A DNA stretch of 64,000 bases from Rossellomorea arthrocnemi (lineage in GTDB: Bacteria; Bacillota; Bacilli; Bacillales; Bacillaceae_B), in assembly GCF_904424705.1 (NCBI RefSeq), contig NZ_CAJGBF010000005.1:62001-126000 (forward strand). The letters run 5' to 3'. Below the pieces are notes generated by a model. It was given only the letters and a program-made list of their open reading frames with translations, was not told where the DNA came from and searched no databases. Both the position numbers and the translations under genes were made by a program. Shown one piece after another: positions 25,362 to 34,722 of the stretch. How positions within the stretch are numbered: position 1 is the stretch's first letter; every line of letters begins with the position of its first letter.

Positions 25362-27173
25362 ATGAACGTGACTAAATGGCGATCTCTTTTTACTCAATAC
25401 CTAAACGAACTCATTTTTATATGGTTATTTTTCAAAATGGTTCTGTTTCATTATTTCTCCTCTACTCCGATCTCCAGTGGGGCCATTTCTACCTCAATAG
25501 GATTCTTGACCATATTTTATGCTCTTTCTTTCTTCCTTAAACAAAAGGGGAGATTGATCTATTCCTTCATCATCAATCTTCTGGTTTCAATCGTCCTTCT
25601 ATCAAATGCACTTTATTTAGATTATTTCAGTTCTCCCATCACCTTTTCCGTTTTTTATCAAACCAATAACTTATCAGGGCTTGGAGACAGTATCCTTTAT
25701 TTTCTGAAGCCCCAATACCTATTATTTATTGTAGACCTTGTACTACTGCCTATTCTCTTAATAAGGCCTTATCATTTCACTAGCAAAAAAGTTCGGCTCA
25801 AAGCAGCCTTTTCCATTCTGCTTGTCGGAATGGCTTTGGTTATATTGAAACCTTTAAAATTAGTGCTTATTGATCATGCTGATTCACCCATCGTTGCCTA
25901 CGATTCTAAGGACCTTATGGTTCAATATGGAATTATTGGCCATCATGTGTTAGATGGTTTCTTTCATATAAGGGATTCACAATTTAAACTGTCGTCAGAA
26001 AAGCGGTCTCACATTGCCGAACGATTAACTGACATCCATCCAGCTGCCGCTGCAGGGCTGGATAACAAGACCGACCTTGCCGGAATAGGAAAAAATAAAA
26101 ATCTTATCCTTATTCAAGTGGAATCCTTACAGCAATTTGTCATGAATAAACAAGTGAATGGACAGGAGATTACACCCACCTTGAATAAATTGTTCAAGAA
26201 TAGTATTTCCTTCCCCCACTTTTATGCCCAAACCATCGGAGGGAATAGTTCAGATGCGGAATTTCTGACTCAAACCTCTTTATTTCCTTTAAAGACAGGG
26301 TCAGTATTCTTTCGATACCCAAACAATACCTATCATTCCCTGCCTCATGATTTAAAACAGAACGGGTATACCACTCATGCCGTTCATGCAGATGAGAGGA
26401 CTTTCTGGAACCGCCATAATATGTACCCTTCACTAGGTTTTGATAGGTTCATTGCGATTGAGGATTTCCCACAAAATGAGATCGTCGGAATGGGGGTAGG
26501 GGATAAGACAATGTTCTCGAAGATGGGAGACCGATTACTGGAGGAGAAAAAACCTTTCTATTCTTTTATCGTTACCCTGTCGAATCACATGCCCTATGAT
26601 CTTCCCGATGATAAGAAAACACTCACTTTGCCAACGGAACTTCAGAACACTCTTTTAGGTGCATACTTTCAAACCGTCCGCTATACAGACGAAGCACTTT
26701 CGATATTCATAAACAAACTGGAGAAGAACGGACTGCTGAAAGATTCTATGATCGTTTTATACGGAGATCACAACGGGATTTTTTACAGAGATAAGGGTTT
26801 ACTGGAGAAATGGCTCAATAAGAAGATTTCATATGAAGAGTGGTACAGGGAGTATGCTACGGTCCCATTTATGATCTATCACCCTTCTATTGATGGCAAA
26901 GTCGATGAAACGATCGGGGGGCAAATTGATGTCATGCCGACCCTGCGTTCTGTAATGGGACTAAAAAGCGATCCCCGATATGTGTTAGGTACAAACTTGT
27001 TTGCCAAACAAACAGGCGAAGCACTGATTCCCAGTGGTGGATATGTTGAGGAGCCTCTGTATATAACCGGGGATAGTATTGTAAGAGGGCTACCTAAAGC
27101 ACAGGAAGATCTCTTGAATCTTTCAAACCTCATCATTAAAGGGGATTATTTCAACGCCAACGTTAAAAAGTAA
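25362..27173 (+). CDS. LTA-synthase-family membrane sulfatase-like enzyme
   Basis: The 603-residue protein has five N-terminal membrane helices (to about 170) and an extracellular alkaline-phosphatase-like domain, the architecture of lipoteichoic acid synthase and its paralogues. Metal ligands are visible: Glu in IQVESLQQFV and Asp-His in YGDHNG. The nucleophile position, Thr in LtaS (GKTSD), reads GNSSDAEF here, placing a serine (Ser296) there. LtaS-type enzymes transfer glycerol phosphate from phosphatidylglycerol, so this may be a primase or a decorating paralogue rather than the main synthase. It is monocistronic. Confidence 0.85.
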   Translation: MNVTKWRSLFTQYLNELIFIWLFFKMVLFHYFSSTPISSGAISTSIGFLTIFYALSFFLKQKGRLIYSFIINLLVSIVLLSNALYLDYFSSPITFSVFYQTNNLSGLGDSILYFLKPQYLLFIVDLVLLPILLIRPYHFTSKKVRLKAAFSILLVGMALVILKPLKLVLIDHADSPIVAYDSKDLMVQYGIIGHHVLDGFFHIRDSQFKLSSEKRSHIAERLTDIHPAAAAGLDNKTDLAGIGKNKNLILIQVESLQQFVMNKQVNGQEITPTLNKLFKNSISFPHFYAQTIGGNSSDAEFLTQTSLFPLKTGSVFFRYPNNTYHSLPHDLKQNGYTTHAVHADERTFWNRHNMYPSLGFDRFIAIEDFPQNEIVGMGVGDKTMFSKMGDRLLEEKKPFYSFIVTLSNHMPYDLPDDKKTLTLPTELQNTLLGAYFQTVRYTDEALSIFINKLEKNGLLKDSMIVLYGDHNGIFYRDKGLLEKWLNKKISYEEWYREYATVPFMIYHPSIDGKVDETIGGQIDVMPTLRSVMGLKSDPRYVLGTNLFAKQTGEALIPSGGYVEEPLYITGDSIVRGLPKAQEDLLNLSNLIIKGDYFNANVKK

Positions 27174-27196
27174 TGCGGTGGCGTTTCCCAATAAGC

Positions 27197-27234
27197 AAAC
27201 AAAAGGAGCTTTTTTAAAAAAGCTCCTTTGTTTT
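27197..27234. terminator. Bidirectional terminator
   Basis: AAACAAAAGGAGCTTTTTT and its reverse complement form an extended palindrome between the convergent LtaS-like and GT2 genes. Confidence 0.85.
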
Positions 27235-27235
27235 A

Positions 27236-29092
27236 CTACGATTTTTTTAACTTCCTTTGGATTTTTCTCAATGTAATCTTGGATGGACCTTTTACATCGA
27301 TGGAGATATTGTCTTGATTCGTCACATATAACTTAGCTGAAGTCTTTGGCCATTTTACCAATTTAGCATCAAATTCATGAATCTGCTGAGATGATAATCG
27401 GAAATTATGCCCGTGCACTTCATAATATAAGTCATACACATAATCCGTTTCCATAAAGTGTTTCCACAATAGAGAAAAACCATTATCTTCTGTTTTAAAG
27501 TACACTTTTTCTTTTGTCACCCTGTTTTTCACAAAGAATTCCAACGTGCGATTAGGCGGATATTTATTCACAAGGAATTTCATTTGGTTAGAATCCGAGT
27601 GAAGTGCTTCTACAATAATATTCTTCCCTAGGAGTGATAGGTTTCCTTTTTTTGTAAAGAACAATTTGTACTGTTCATTCAATTGAATTTTCTTCGAATT
27701 GGATTTCCCTGAAAGCATGTTCGATGTTATACGAAACAAATCTACACTGTTATTATTGTTTACAGACAGGTAAATATCATAGACATTTGTATAATCAAAA
27801 TTGTTCAGGTCGATGGAAACTGAATAACCCCTATCGGTCTCTTCAAACGAAAAAGATTTTGCATCTTCAATATTCAAGCGCGATCGCACAAGCAATTCAA
27901 TTCCTGTAATGTCAAATGCCTTCGGAAATGACAGACCATCTACATTTACATATCCATCCTTCAGTTCGATTGAATCAATTGCTATAAATTGAGGCAGCAT
28001 CTTTTTAAGCTGGAATATCTCATCAGGAACATACGTTTTATTATTTTTATACAGTGGAAGTGCCCAGAAGTATTTCCCGTCTTCTTCCACGATCTTCCCT
28101 TTTGGTTCTTCTGATAAGAATGAAACCAATTCATTACTTAGGTCATTAAGAATCATATAAATATACACATTCTTTATGACACCTAAATCATTATCATGAA
28201 TATCATCGATTTGACTAAAGATGGCTTTTACTTCTTTTAGGTATACTTCTTTGAATTGATCACTTTCTGTTACACCCGAAATTGGAAATAAAAGTCGATC
28301 TAGATTTCTCTTTAGGAACTCATTCTTAATAAAAGAGTCTCCAAAGTCATTAAAATAATTTAGTTGATATTCATAAGACTCTATTCTGTCTTTAAAATTC
28401 TTAATGTCACTGTTTGTTTGAGAAATGGATTTATGAGTAGCGTCTTCTCCTCTTTTTCTCCACAAGTAAACTAAATCAGTAATAATTGAGATGCGTTTGG
28501 CATAAAGAAAAGCTTTGTGGACCATTGGCCTATCTGCATAAAGCATTCCAGGCGGCATTAAACAGTCATATTTCAGCAAAAATTCTCTATTAAATATCTT
28601 GTTCCAATAAAAAGCATCGTAAAAAATATCTAGGTATTCTTTAACGTTTTGTATATCTCGATTCTCTTTCCAAACTTCTCTTTCTTTTTTATAAAGTATT
28701 TCTTTTTGAAGGCCATCAATAATAATGTTTGCTTTTCCTATTACTATGTCAGCAGAAGCTGCTTCTGCCTTAGAGTACATTTTTTCATAAGCATCAAGTG
28801 GTACTATATCGTCGGAATCCACAATCGTAACATACTTCCCTTTTGCCATTCTAACACCTTTATTACCGGCAACGGCTCCGCCACTATTCTTTTGATTAAC
28901 AACGGTTAGATTTGAGTATCTTTCAGCATATTCCTCTAAGATAAAAAGACTGTTATCAGGACTCTCATCATTCACAGCAATGATTTCTATACCATCCAAT
29001 GTTTGATTGACCAACGAATCTAAACAGTCTCTTAAATATTGTTCTGTATTATAAACTAATACCACAACGCTTAATTTAATATGATCATTCAC
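27236..29092 (-). CDS. Glycosyltransferase family 2 with long C-terminal extension
   Basis: The N-terminal ~230 residues form a GT-A domain: LSVVVLVYNTEQYLRDCLDSL, the nucleotide-binding IIAVNDESPDNS, and the metal-binding DxD in VDSDDIV. The remaining ~390 residues resemble the extensions of teichoic acid and capsule GT2 enzymes, with a helical part to about 340 and then beta-rich segments. It is the last gene of the minus-strand rfbA operon, so it probably transfers the sugar made there onto a teichoic acid or related polymer. I prefer the GTG at 29092 (AGGTGA 5 bases before) to the GTG at 29101. Either way it overlaps the preceding gene. Confidence 0.82.
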   Translation of the reverse strand: MNDHIKLSVVVLVYNTEQYLRDCLDSLVNQTLDGIEIIAVNDESPDNSLFILEEYAERYSNLTVVNQKNSGGAVAGNKGVRMAKGKYVTIVDSDDIVPLDAYEKMYSKAEAASADIVIGKANIIIDGLQKEILYKKEREVWKENRDIQNVKEYLDIFYDAFYWNKIFNREFLLKYDCLMPPGMLYADRPMVHKAFLYAKRISIITDLVYLWRKRGEDATHKSISQTNSDIKNFKDRIESYEYQLNYFNDFGDSFIKNEFLKRNLDRLLFPISGVTESDQFKEVYLKEVKAIFSQIDDIHDNDLGVIKNVYIYMILNDLSNELVSFLSEEPKGKIVEEDGKYFWALPLYKNNKTYVPDEIFQLKKMLPQFIAIDSIELKDGYVNVDGLSFPKAFDITGIELLVRSRLNIEDAKSFSFEETDRGYSVSIDLNNFDYTNVYDIYLSVNNNNSVDLFRITSNMLSGKSNSKKIQLNEQYKLFFTKKGNLSLLGKNIIVEALHSDSNQMKFLVNKYPPNRTLEFFVKNRVTKEKVYFKTEDNGFSLLWKHFMETDYVYDLYYEVHGHNFRLSSQQIHEFDAKLVKWPKTSAKLYVTNQDNISIDVKGPSKITLRKIQRKLKKS

Positions 29093-30209
29093 TATAATCA
29101 CCTAATTCATATCGAATAATATCACATATTTGACTTACTTCTTTTACATCTAAATTTGCATGCATCGGCAGGCAAAGAATGCGATCACTTACATCAAGTG
29201 CGACAGGGGTTTCATTTCCATCGTAATCGTAGCATTCAAATTGACTGCATAAGGGATAAAAATACTTTCTGGCAATTACATTGTATTTAGTCAGCCGGTC
29301 GCTTAGAAAGTTTCTTAGCTTATGATCTTTCAATAATATCGGAAAATACGCATAGTTTGGTTTAATATTTTCAGGAAGCTTAAGAAGTTGAACATCATCC
29401 AAACCTGTCAGCTCTTCCATATAGCGAGTATAAGCATTTTTCCTCGAGCTGATTTCTTTGTCAACGATTTCAAGATTACACAAACCCATTGCCGATTGGA
29501 ATTCATTCATCTTGGCATTGGTGCCTATATAATCAACCGTTTCAGGAGATGTAATTCCAAAGTTTTTTAACGCATTCAATATCGGGGAAAGCATTTCATC
29601 GGAAAAAGAAAGCATCCCGCCTTCAATCGAATGGAAAACCTTCGTAGCATGGAAGCTGAACATGGAAACATCTCCATAATTCGCAATTCCATTCCCATCC
29701 ACTTCCACGCCAAAAGCATGCGCAGCATCATAAATAACCTTTAGATTGTGTTTAGTAGCGATTGCTTGAATCGCTTCCAATTCACAAGGATTTCCAAAGA
29801 CATGAACTGCTACAATAGCTGACGTCTTATCTGTAATTAATTCTTCTATTTTTGTGGGATCAATATTATACGTAACAGGATCAATATCACAAAAAACAGG
29901 TTCAAGATTACAGTTTTTTATTGCATGAATCGTTGAAGCAAATGTAAAAGGAGTCGTGATGACCTCCCCTTCCAGCTCTAATGCCTTAAGAGAGATTTCT
30001 AGCGCTAAATGTCCATTTGTAAATAGTTCTACATTCGTCGTGCTTAAATAGCTCTTTAAGCGGTTTTTGAATTCTTCGTGAAGAGGTCCATTATTCGTTA
30101 ACCACTTTCTTTCCCATATATCCTTCACGTAGGCAATATAGCTTGCATAATTGGGTAAAGACGGTTGGGTAACAGTTATTGAATGATCAAAGATAAGCTC
30201 TTTTTTCAT
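29085..30209 (-). CDS. DegT/DnrJ/EryC1/StrS family sugar aminotransferase
   Basis: This PLP-dependent aminotransferase acts on nucleotide-linked keto-sugars. Of 374 residues, visible motifs are FTNGHLALEISLKAL (phosphate-binding region), TPFTFASTIHAI, DAAHAFG (Asp that contacts the pyridine nitrogen) and SFHATKVFHSIEGG with the Schiff-base lysine. Its neighbours RfbA and RfbB supply dTDP-4-keto-6-deoxyglucose and no RfbC or RfbD is present. The likely reaction is therefore 4-amination to a dTDP-4-amino-4,6-dideoxyhexose. I start at the ATG after GGAG (residues MKKELIFDH). Confidence 0.87.
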   Translation of the reverse strand: MKKELIFDHSITVTQPSLPNYASYIAYVKDIWERKWLTNNGPLHEEFKNRLKSYLSTTNVELFTNGHLALEISLKALELEGEVITTPFTFASTIHAIKNCNLEPVFCDIDPVTYNIDPTKIEELITDKTSAIVAVHVFGNPCELEAIQAIATKHNLKVIYDAAHAFGVEVDGNGIANYGDVSMFSFHATKVFHSIEGGMLSFSDEMLSPILNALKNFGITSPETVDYIGTNAKMNEFQSAMGLCNLEIVDKEISSRKNAYTRYMEELTGLDDVQLLKLPENIKPNYAYFPILLKDHKLRNFLSDRLTKYNVIARKYFYPLCSQFECYDYDGNETPVALDVSDRILCLPMHANLDVKEVSQICDIIRYELGDYSE

Positions 30210-30210
30210 T

Positions 30211-31497
30211 TTAATATCTCCAATCAATGAGAGATTCTATCGCATCTAAGTCAAATACAGGAAGTCCATATTCTTTGTGGATCTGTTTTCGTTCAATATA
30301 CGAATCATCAATGAAAATCGATTTTTTGTCATGTTTGAAATAAGTATGCTTGAGATCATCATGCGTAATGTGGATGATTTCATTAAACATTTCAGCACTA
30401 ATCTTTAGTTTACTTAACGTTTCCCGAATATCATGTACATGCTTTGTAATCAAAATAAGTTCAATATCTTTTGACAAACATTGGTACATAAACATCATTA
30501 CATACGGATTTACCTTTTCCCCGTATGTGACTGTATCATCAAAATCAATGTAGACCCTTTCGTATTCTAGATCTAGTTTGAAACGATTAGTAAAGGCTCT
30601 GTCCACTTCAATGGCATATTCATTCTCAATGATGTCTACGTCATATCCAAGTCTGTCGTACACCGTGAGAAGAGGGAAGTTAACACCTTTATTTCTGAAC
30701 AGGTTCATGGTGCCTGCTATTCTAGGGGCTATTTCAAGGAGTTTGAATTTCCCATCCACATCCTCTTTAACTTGAAAGAACCACATCCCCCTGAACTTTA
30801 AGGTTTGATTGATTTTCTCAGCAATCTCTTTTACTGCTTCATCTATTTTTAGAGTATGGGAATTAACGCTAATCCCACTTTTTATCCGTTTTCTTTCTCT
30901 CATTCCTGAAAACCGAAGCTGGCCGTGACGATCTGTGAAACAATCAATCGTATATTCTTTTCCTGGTAAATATTCTAATATTAAGAGGTCATGATTTTTT
31001 TCCAGGTGATACTCTGCCTCTTCTTGGGATTTTGCTAATGCAACACCTTTTGAACCTTGACCTACATCAGGTTTAAGAAATACAGGGTATGACTCTACTT
31101 CATCCAGATGACCGTACATATGCGGGTTAAAAGATTCACCATGGAAGAGCTCATACGTTTTCTTCTTGGAACGGCTCACTTCACAAGTATATTGATCGGA
31201 GGTTAATACTTCCGCCTTAAGGTCTTGTCTATGTTGGGATAATTTCAGAACTACACTATCGTGTGCCGGAAAAATGAAGTCAATGCTTTCATCCTCGATT
31301 ACTTTATTGATAGCTTCTATAAAACCGGGTTCATCTATATTCGGGATCCCTTCTACATAATGCTTATAAACATACTTGCCGTGGTCGGCAATACTTGAAC
31401 CACCAATTAATTTTATGCCTTTTGCATACTTAAGAGCGTTATTTATCTCTAGCCCTATCTCCGACCCACATGGAAATACTAATATACTTTTGTCCAA
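30211..31497 (-). CDS. ATP-grasp ligase fused to a HAD-like domain
   Basis: The first ~300 residues form an ATP-grasp carbon-nitrogen ligase. An N-terminal PreATP-grasp part (FPCGSEIGLEINNAL) is followed by lysine/glycine ATP-binding segments (FLKPDVGQGSKGVAL, LILEYLPGKEYTIDC) and metal-binding FKLLEIAPRIAGTMNL. The last ~125 residues look like a HAD-superfamily domain: VYIDFDDTVTYGE (DxDxT-type motif), LITKH and SIFIDDS. Lying directly before the sugar aminotransferase, it may acylate the new amino group with an amino acid or other carboxylate. That is inference; peptide or cofactor ligation is also possible. Confidence 0.78.
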   Translation of the reverse strand: MDKSILVFPCGSEIGLEINNALKYAKGIKLIGGSSIADHGKYVYKHYVEGIPNIDEPGFIEAINKVIEDESIDFIFPAHDSVVLKLSQHRQDLKAEVLTSDQYTCEVSRSKKKTYELFHGESFNPHMYGHLDEVESYPVFLKPDVGQGSKGVALAKSQEEAEYHLEKNHDLLILEYLPGKEYTIDCFTDRHGQLRFSGMRERKRIKSGISVNSHTLKIDEAVKEIAEKINQTLKFRGMWFFQVKEDVDGKFKLLEIAPRIAGTMNLFRNKGVNFPLLTVYDRLGYDVDIIENEYAIEVDRAFTNRFKLDLEYERVYIDFDDTVTYGEKVNPYVMMFMYQCLSKDIELILITKHVHDIRETLSKLKISAEMFNEIIHITHDDLKHTYFKHDKKSIFIDDSYIERKQIHKEYGLPVFDLDAIESLIDWRY

Positions 31498-31527
31498 ATG
31501 TATTCACCCTTTATGAAAAATAATATC

Positions 31528-33543
31528 TTAATGCTTAAACACTGTATGAATTACTTTTTTACTTGCATTTCCATCTTCCACGCTGCAAAATCTTTGATAA
31601 AATGCTCGATAACGTTCTTGATAAGTTTTTTGAACTTCTTCAATCTTCACGATAGACTCTAAAAGTGCCTGGTCATCCTTTACTATTGGCCCAGGAAGTT
31701 CTTCCTCCATGTCTAAGTAAAATCCCCGGATGTTATCTTTATATTTCTCATAGTCATATGCATAAAAGAGAATTGGCTTTAGAGAGTTCGCATAATCAAA
31801 GAACACTGAAGAATAATCTGTAATTAATACATCTGCGATCGTGTAAAGCTCTTGGATATCATCATATTTAGAACAATCATATAAAAATGAATTATGCTCT
31901 TCTTTGATGACCAAAGAATCTCCCACCAAATGATGCATCCTTAGTACTAAAACATATTCAGTCCCCAGCTGTTCATAAAATTTATCTACGTCAAACTTTA
32001 ATTTAAATGTATGTTCCCAAGAACCTACCATTTCATCGTCTCTCCAGGTAGGTGCATATAAGATCACTTTTTTATCAGAGGGAATCCCCAGCTTAGCTTT
32101 AACGTCCATTTTTGTTTGAGTTAATTCATCTTTATCTCTATAAAAAATATCGTTTGCCGGATAACCATACTCTAATATATCTTTTTCATATTTGAATGCT
32201 CTTTCAAATATTTCTGAAGAGTAATTATTGGCAGCAATCAGATAGTCCCAATTTCTTGATTCAATGTAAAAGTTTTCTCTTGCCAAGGTCTCTGGACCCT
32301 CAATCTCAATATCGAATCCTAATTTTTTTAGAGGAGTACCGTGCCAAGTTTGCAAGTAAATATTACCTTCTCGCTTTTTATGGACTGGAAAGACAATATT
32401 ACTTACCCAGTACTTGGCAGAAGCAAGATACCTATAATAGTCCAACGATTCCCTTGTTACAATTATTGGTGAACCGGGAATTATATTAGGATCTATTCCG
32501 TTATACGACCAAACAAAGGTAAAGTCTTTGTAGTTCGGATCCTTCAACATTTCCTCATATATATATTTAGGGTTACCTGAATAGTTCTTACCAAAGAAGC
32601 TCTCAAAGAAGACCATCTTATGATTTAATGGTTCATTTTCCGATGTATGATTAAAAACTGTTTTCCCTCTTGCAATTTGATATGTTTTTTCAAATTGAGT
32701 TGTATTTGTATACCACAACGCCATACTGTTTAAGCCCATTGTGGCATATAGAGTTGTAATAAACTCTTCATTATTAGTAATATTAACCAAATATCTTTCT
32801 TCTTCTCTCTCGAATTCCCTATAAGTTTGAAGGTTTATTGGCTTTCGATAAATCACTTGGTTATTAATGTCCCTTAGCTGCAAAAAGCCATCCCATCGAG
32901 AATTTACGACCAGGTCCGACTTAAATTTATCAAGATATACAATTCCACTATAATTAAATTCATCTTTTTTATCACTAGCACTAAAATCAAGATTAAATCC
33001 GATAAACTTATTATTATCTCTTCTTTTAAAAACCATTTCAGCATTTTCCGGCTTCTTATTATCCAAATCTTCAACTGAACCAGAAATATAAAAATTGTTT
33101 CCTATCACTTTGATTTCTTTCACTTCTTGTTTAAACGATGTCTTAGCAGAATGAACTGTAAGGTTGTTTTTGACTGTTTTTATTATTCTGTATTCTCTTT
33201 TAGTAGGCTCATCTATAAGATGAGTGAGTTTAATATTTGAATTAAAGGATATACGCTGTTTGATTTTTCTACCAGCTATATTCGTTATGAGATAGAAATC
33301 CAACTTGCCATCATCTGTAAGTTCGGAAAGTTCCTGGAGAGTCACTGTACTAGTATTATTTACAATAGAAATATGTATTCTTCTTCCTGACGAACGATCT
33401 TTGACCATTAATTCTTTCTTTAATAAAAAGCTTAAATCCTCGAAGGTTAACTCCACAATATGAGTTTCATCGTCAATCGTCATGTTCTTTAAAGTATGTG
33501 TTAATGAAATTTTCTTCAAGAGATTTTTCATCTTTGTTTTCAT
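31528..33543 (-). CDS. CDP-glycerol glycerophosphotransferase family protein (TagB/TagF type) with N-terminal extension
   Basis: The C-terminal ~390 residues (from about 280) match the teichoic acid polymerase domain: NPKYIYEEM, YLQTWHGTPLKKLGF with the catalytic His, YGYPANDIFY, LYAPTWRDDE, LRMHHLVGDS with the second catalytic His, and LITDYSSVFFDYA. The first ~280 residues are beta-rich, with no membrane helix, and may bind the acceptor. It is the third CDP-glycerol transferase in the window and lies in the amino-sugar operon, so it may build a modified or second polymer. A hairpin precedes it. Confidence 0.87.
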   Translation of the reverse strand: MKTKMKNLLKKISLTHTLKNMTIDDETHIVELTFEDLSFLLKKELMVKDRSSGRRIHISIVNNTSTVTLQELSELTDDGKLDFYLITNIAGRKIKQRISFNSNIKLTHLIDEPTKREYRIIKTVKNNLTVHSAKTSFKQEVKEIKVIGNNFYISGSVEDLDNKKPENAEMVFKRRDNNKFIGFNLDFSASDKKDEFNYSGIVYLDKFKSDLVVNSRWDGFLQLRDINNQVIYRKPINLQTYREFEREEERYLVNITNNEEFITTLYATMGLNSMALWYTNTTQFEKTYQIARGKTVFNHTSENEPLNHKMVFFESFFGKNYSGNPKYIYEEMLKDPNYKDFTFVWSYNGIDPNIIPGSPIIVTRESLDYYRYLASAKYWVSNIVFPVHKKREGNIYLQTWHGTPLKKLGFDIEIEGPETLARENFYIESRNWDYLIAANNYSSEIFERAFKYEKDILEYGYPANDIFYRDKDELTQTKMDVKAKLGIPSDKKVILYAPTWRDDEMVGSWEHTFKLKFDVDKFYEQLGTEYVLVLRMHHLVGDSLVIKEEHNSFLYDCSKYDDIQELYTIADVLITDYSSVFFDYANSLKPILFYAYDYEKYKDNIRGFYLDMEEELPGPIVKDDQALLESIVKIEEVQKTYQERYRAFYQRFCSVEDGNASKKVIHTVFKH

Positions 33544-33597
33544 TGTATATTCTCCTTACAATTATGAAAGGTTGATAAATCATTCCTATATGGGGAT

Positions 33598-33632
33598 AAA
33601 GGATTTGCAATGGGTAAGATTGCAAATCCTTT
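33598..33632. other. 14-bp perfect hairpin between rfbB and the CDP-glycerol transferase gene
   Basis: AAAGGATTTGCAAT, a 7-base loop, then ATTGCAAATCCTTT. On the minus strand it is followed by ATCCCC, not a U-tract, so it is unlikely to terminate fully. It may set relative expression or mRNA stability within the operon. Confidence 0.6.
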
Positions 33633-33646
33633 CAATCGTTTTAAAT

Positions 33647-34705
33647 TTATTTTTCAGAATACATTTTCGTATAATACTCTTTGTATTCACCAGAAACAAT
33701 TTTATTTGTCCATTCTCTATTGTCCAAATACCAATCAACCGTCTTAATAATCCCTTCCTCAAAAGGAGTATCAGGAAGCCAGTCTAACTCTCTGGAGATC
33801 TTGGTAGGGTCTATTCCATACCTTCTATCATGGCCCTTGCGATCTTTTACAAATGTAATGAGATCTTCTGAAATAGAAGAATCTACTTTTTCACTCAGGT
33901 GATTGATAATGGTTTTAATAATATCAATATTTGTTCTTTCATTATGTCCACCAATGTTATAAACCTCACCAAGGACCCCATCATTAATGACCATATCAAT
34001 CGCTTTACAATGATCTTCTACATAAAGCCAATCCCTGATATTCATTCCATCACCATACACCGGGATGCTTTCCTTCTTTAAGCAGTTGTTGATTACCAGT
34101 GGAATCAACTTTTCCGGGAATTGATAAGGACCATAATTATTTGAGCACCTAGTGATGTTAACAGGCATTTTGTATGTATCACTATATGCTTTCACCATTA
34201 AATCTCCAGATGCTTTACTGGATGAATAAGGGCTGTGAGGGTCGAGTGGGGTGGTTTCTGTGAAATATCCTGTTTCCCCCAATGAACCGTATACTTCATC
34301 AGTTGAAATTTGAACATATTTCTTCCCTGACTTGTATTGATCATCTTCCATTTCCCAGTGTTTCTTGGCTACATTAAGCAGGTTCAGAGTACCGTTAACA
34401 TTTGTTTCTACAAAAATGGAAGGATTCTCTATGCTCCGGTCGACATGTGATTCTGCAGCGAAATTAACAACGTAATCAATGTCATGTTTTTCAAAGATTT
34501 GATTGATTGCTTTTTCATCCCGAATATCCGCTTGAATGAACTCGTAATTTTGGTTTTGTTCTACACTAACCAAATTTTCCAAGTTCCCTGCATAGGTAAG
34601 GGAATCCACATTAATGATTTTTATATCAGAGTATTTATCAAGCATGTAATGCACAAAGTTCGCCCCGATGAATCCTGCTCCACCAGTTACTAAATACGTT
34701 TTCAC
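33647..34705 (-). CDS. rfbB: dTDP-glucose 4,6-dehydratase
   Basis: This short-chain-dehydrogenase-type enzyme converts dTDP-glucose to dTDP-4-keto-6-deoxyglucose using bound NAD. Of 352 residues, it carries the NAD-binding GGAGFIG, the catalytic STDEVYGS (Thr, Asp, Glu) and YSSSKAS (Tyr-x3-Lys), and the substrate loop RCSNNYGPYQFPEKLIP. I take GTG 34705 as start, giving MKTYLVTGGAGFIG; an in-frame GTG three codons earlier overlaps the AAAGG site. It is the second gene of the operon, right after rfbA. Confidence 0.93.
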   Translation of the reverse strand: MKTYLVTGGAGFIGANFVHYMLDKYSDIKIINVDSLTYAGNLENLVSVEQNQNYEFIQADIRDEKAINQIFEKHDIDYVVNFAAESHVDRSIENPSIFVETNVNGTLNLLNVAKKHWEMEDDQYKSGKKYVQISTDEVYGSLGETGYFTETTPLDPHSPYSSSKASGDLMVKAYSDTYKMPVNITRCSNNYGPYQFPEKLIPLVINNCLKKESIPVYGDGMNIRDWLYVEDHCKAIDMVINDGVLGEVYNIGGHNERTNIDIIKTIINHLSEKVDSSISEDLITFVKDRKGHDRRYGIDPTKISRELDWLPDTPFEEGIIKTVDWYLDNREWTNKIVSGEYKEYYTKMYSEK

Positions 34706-34722
34706 ATGAATCACAACCTTTT

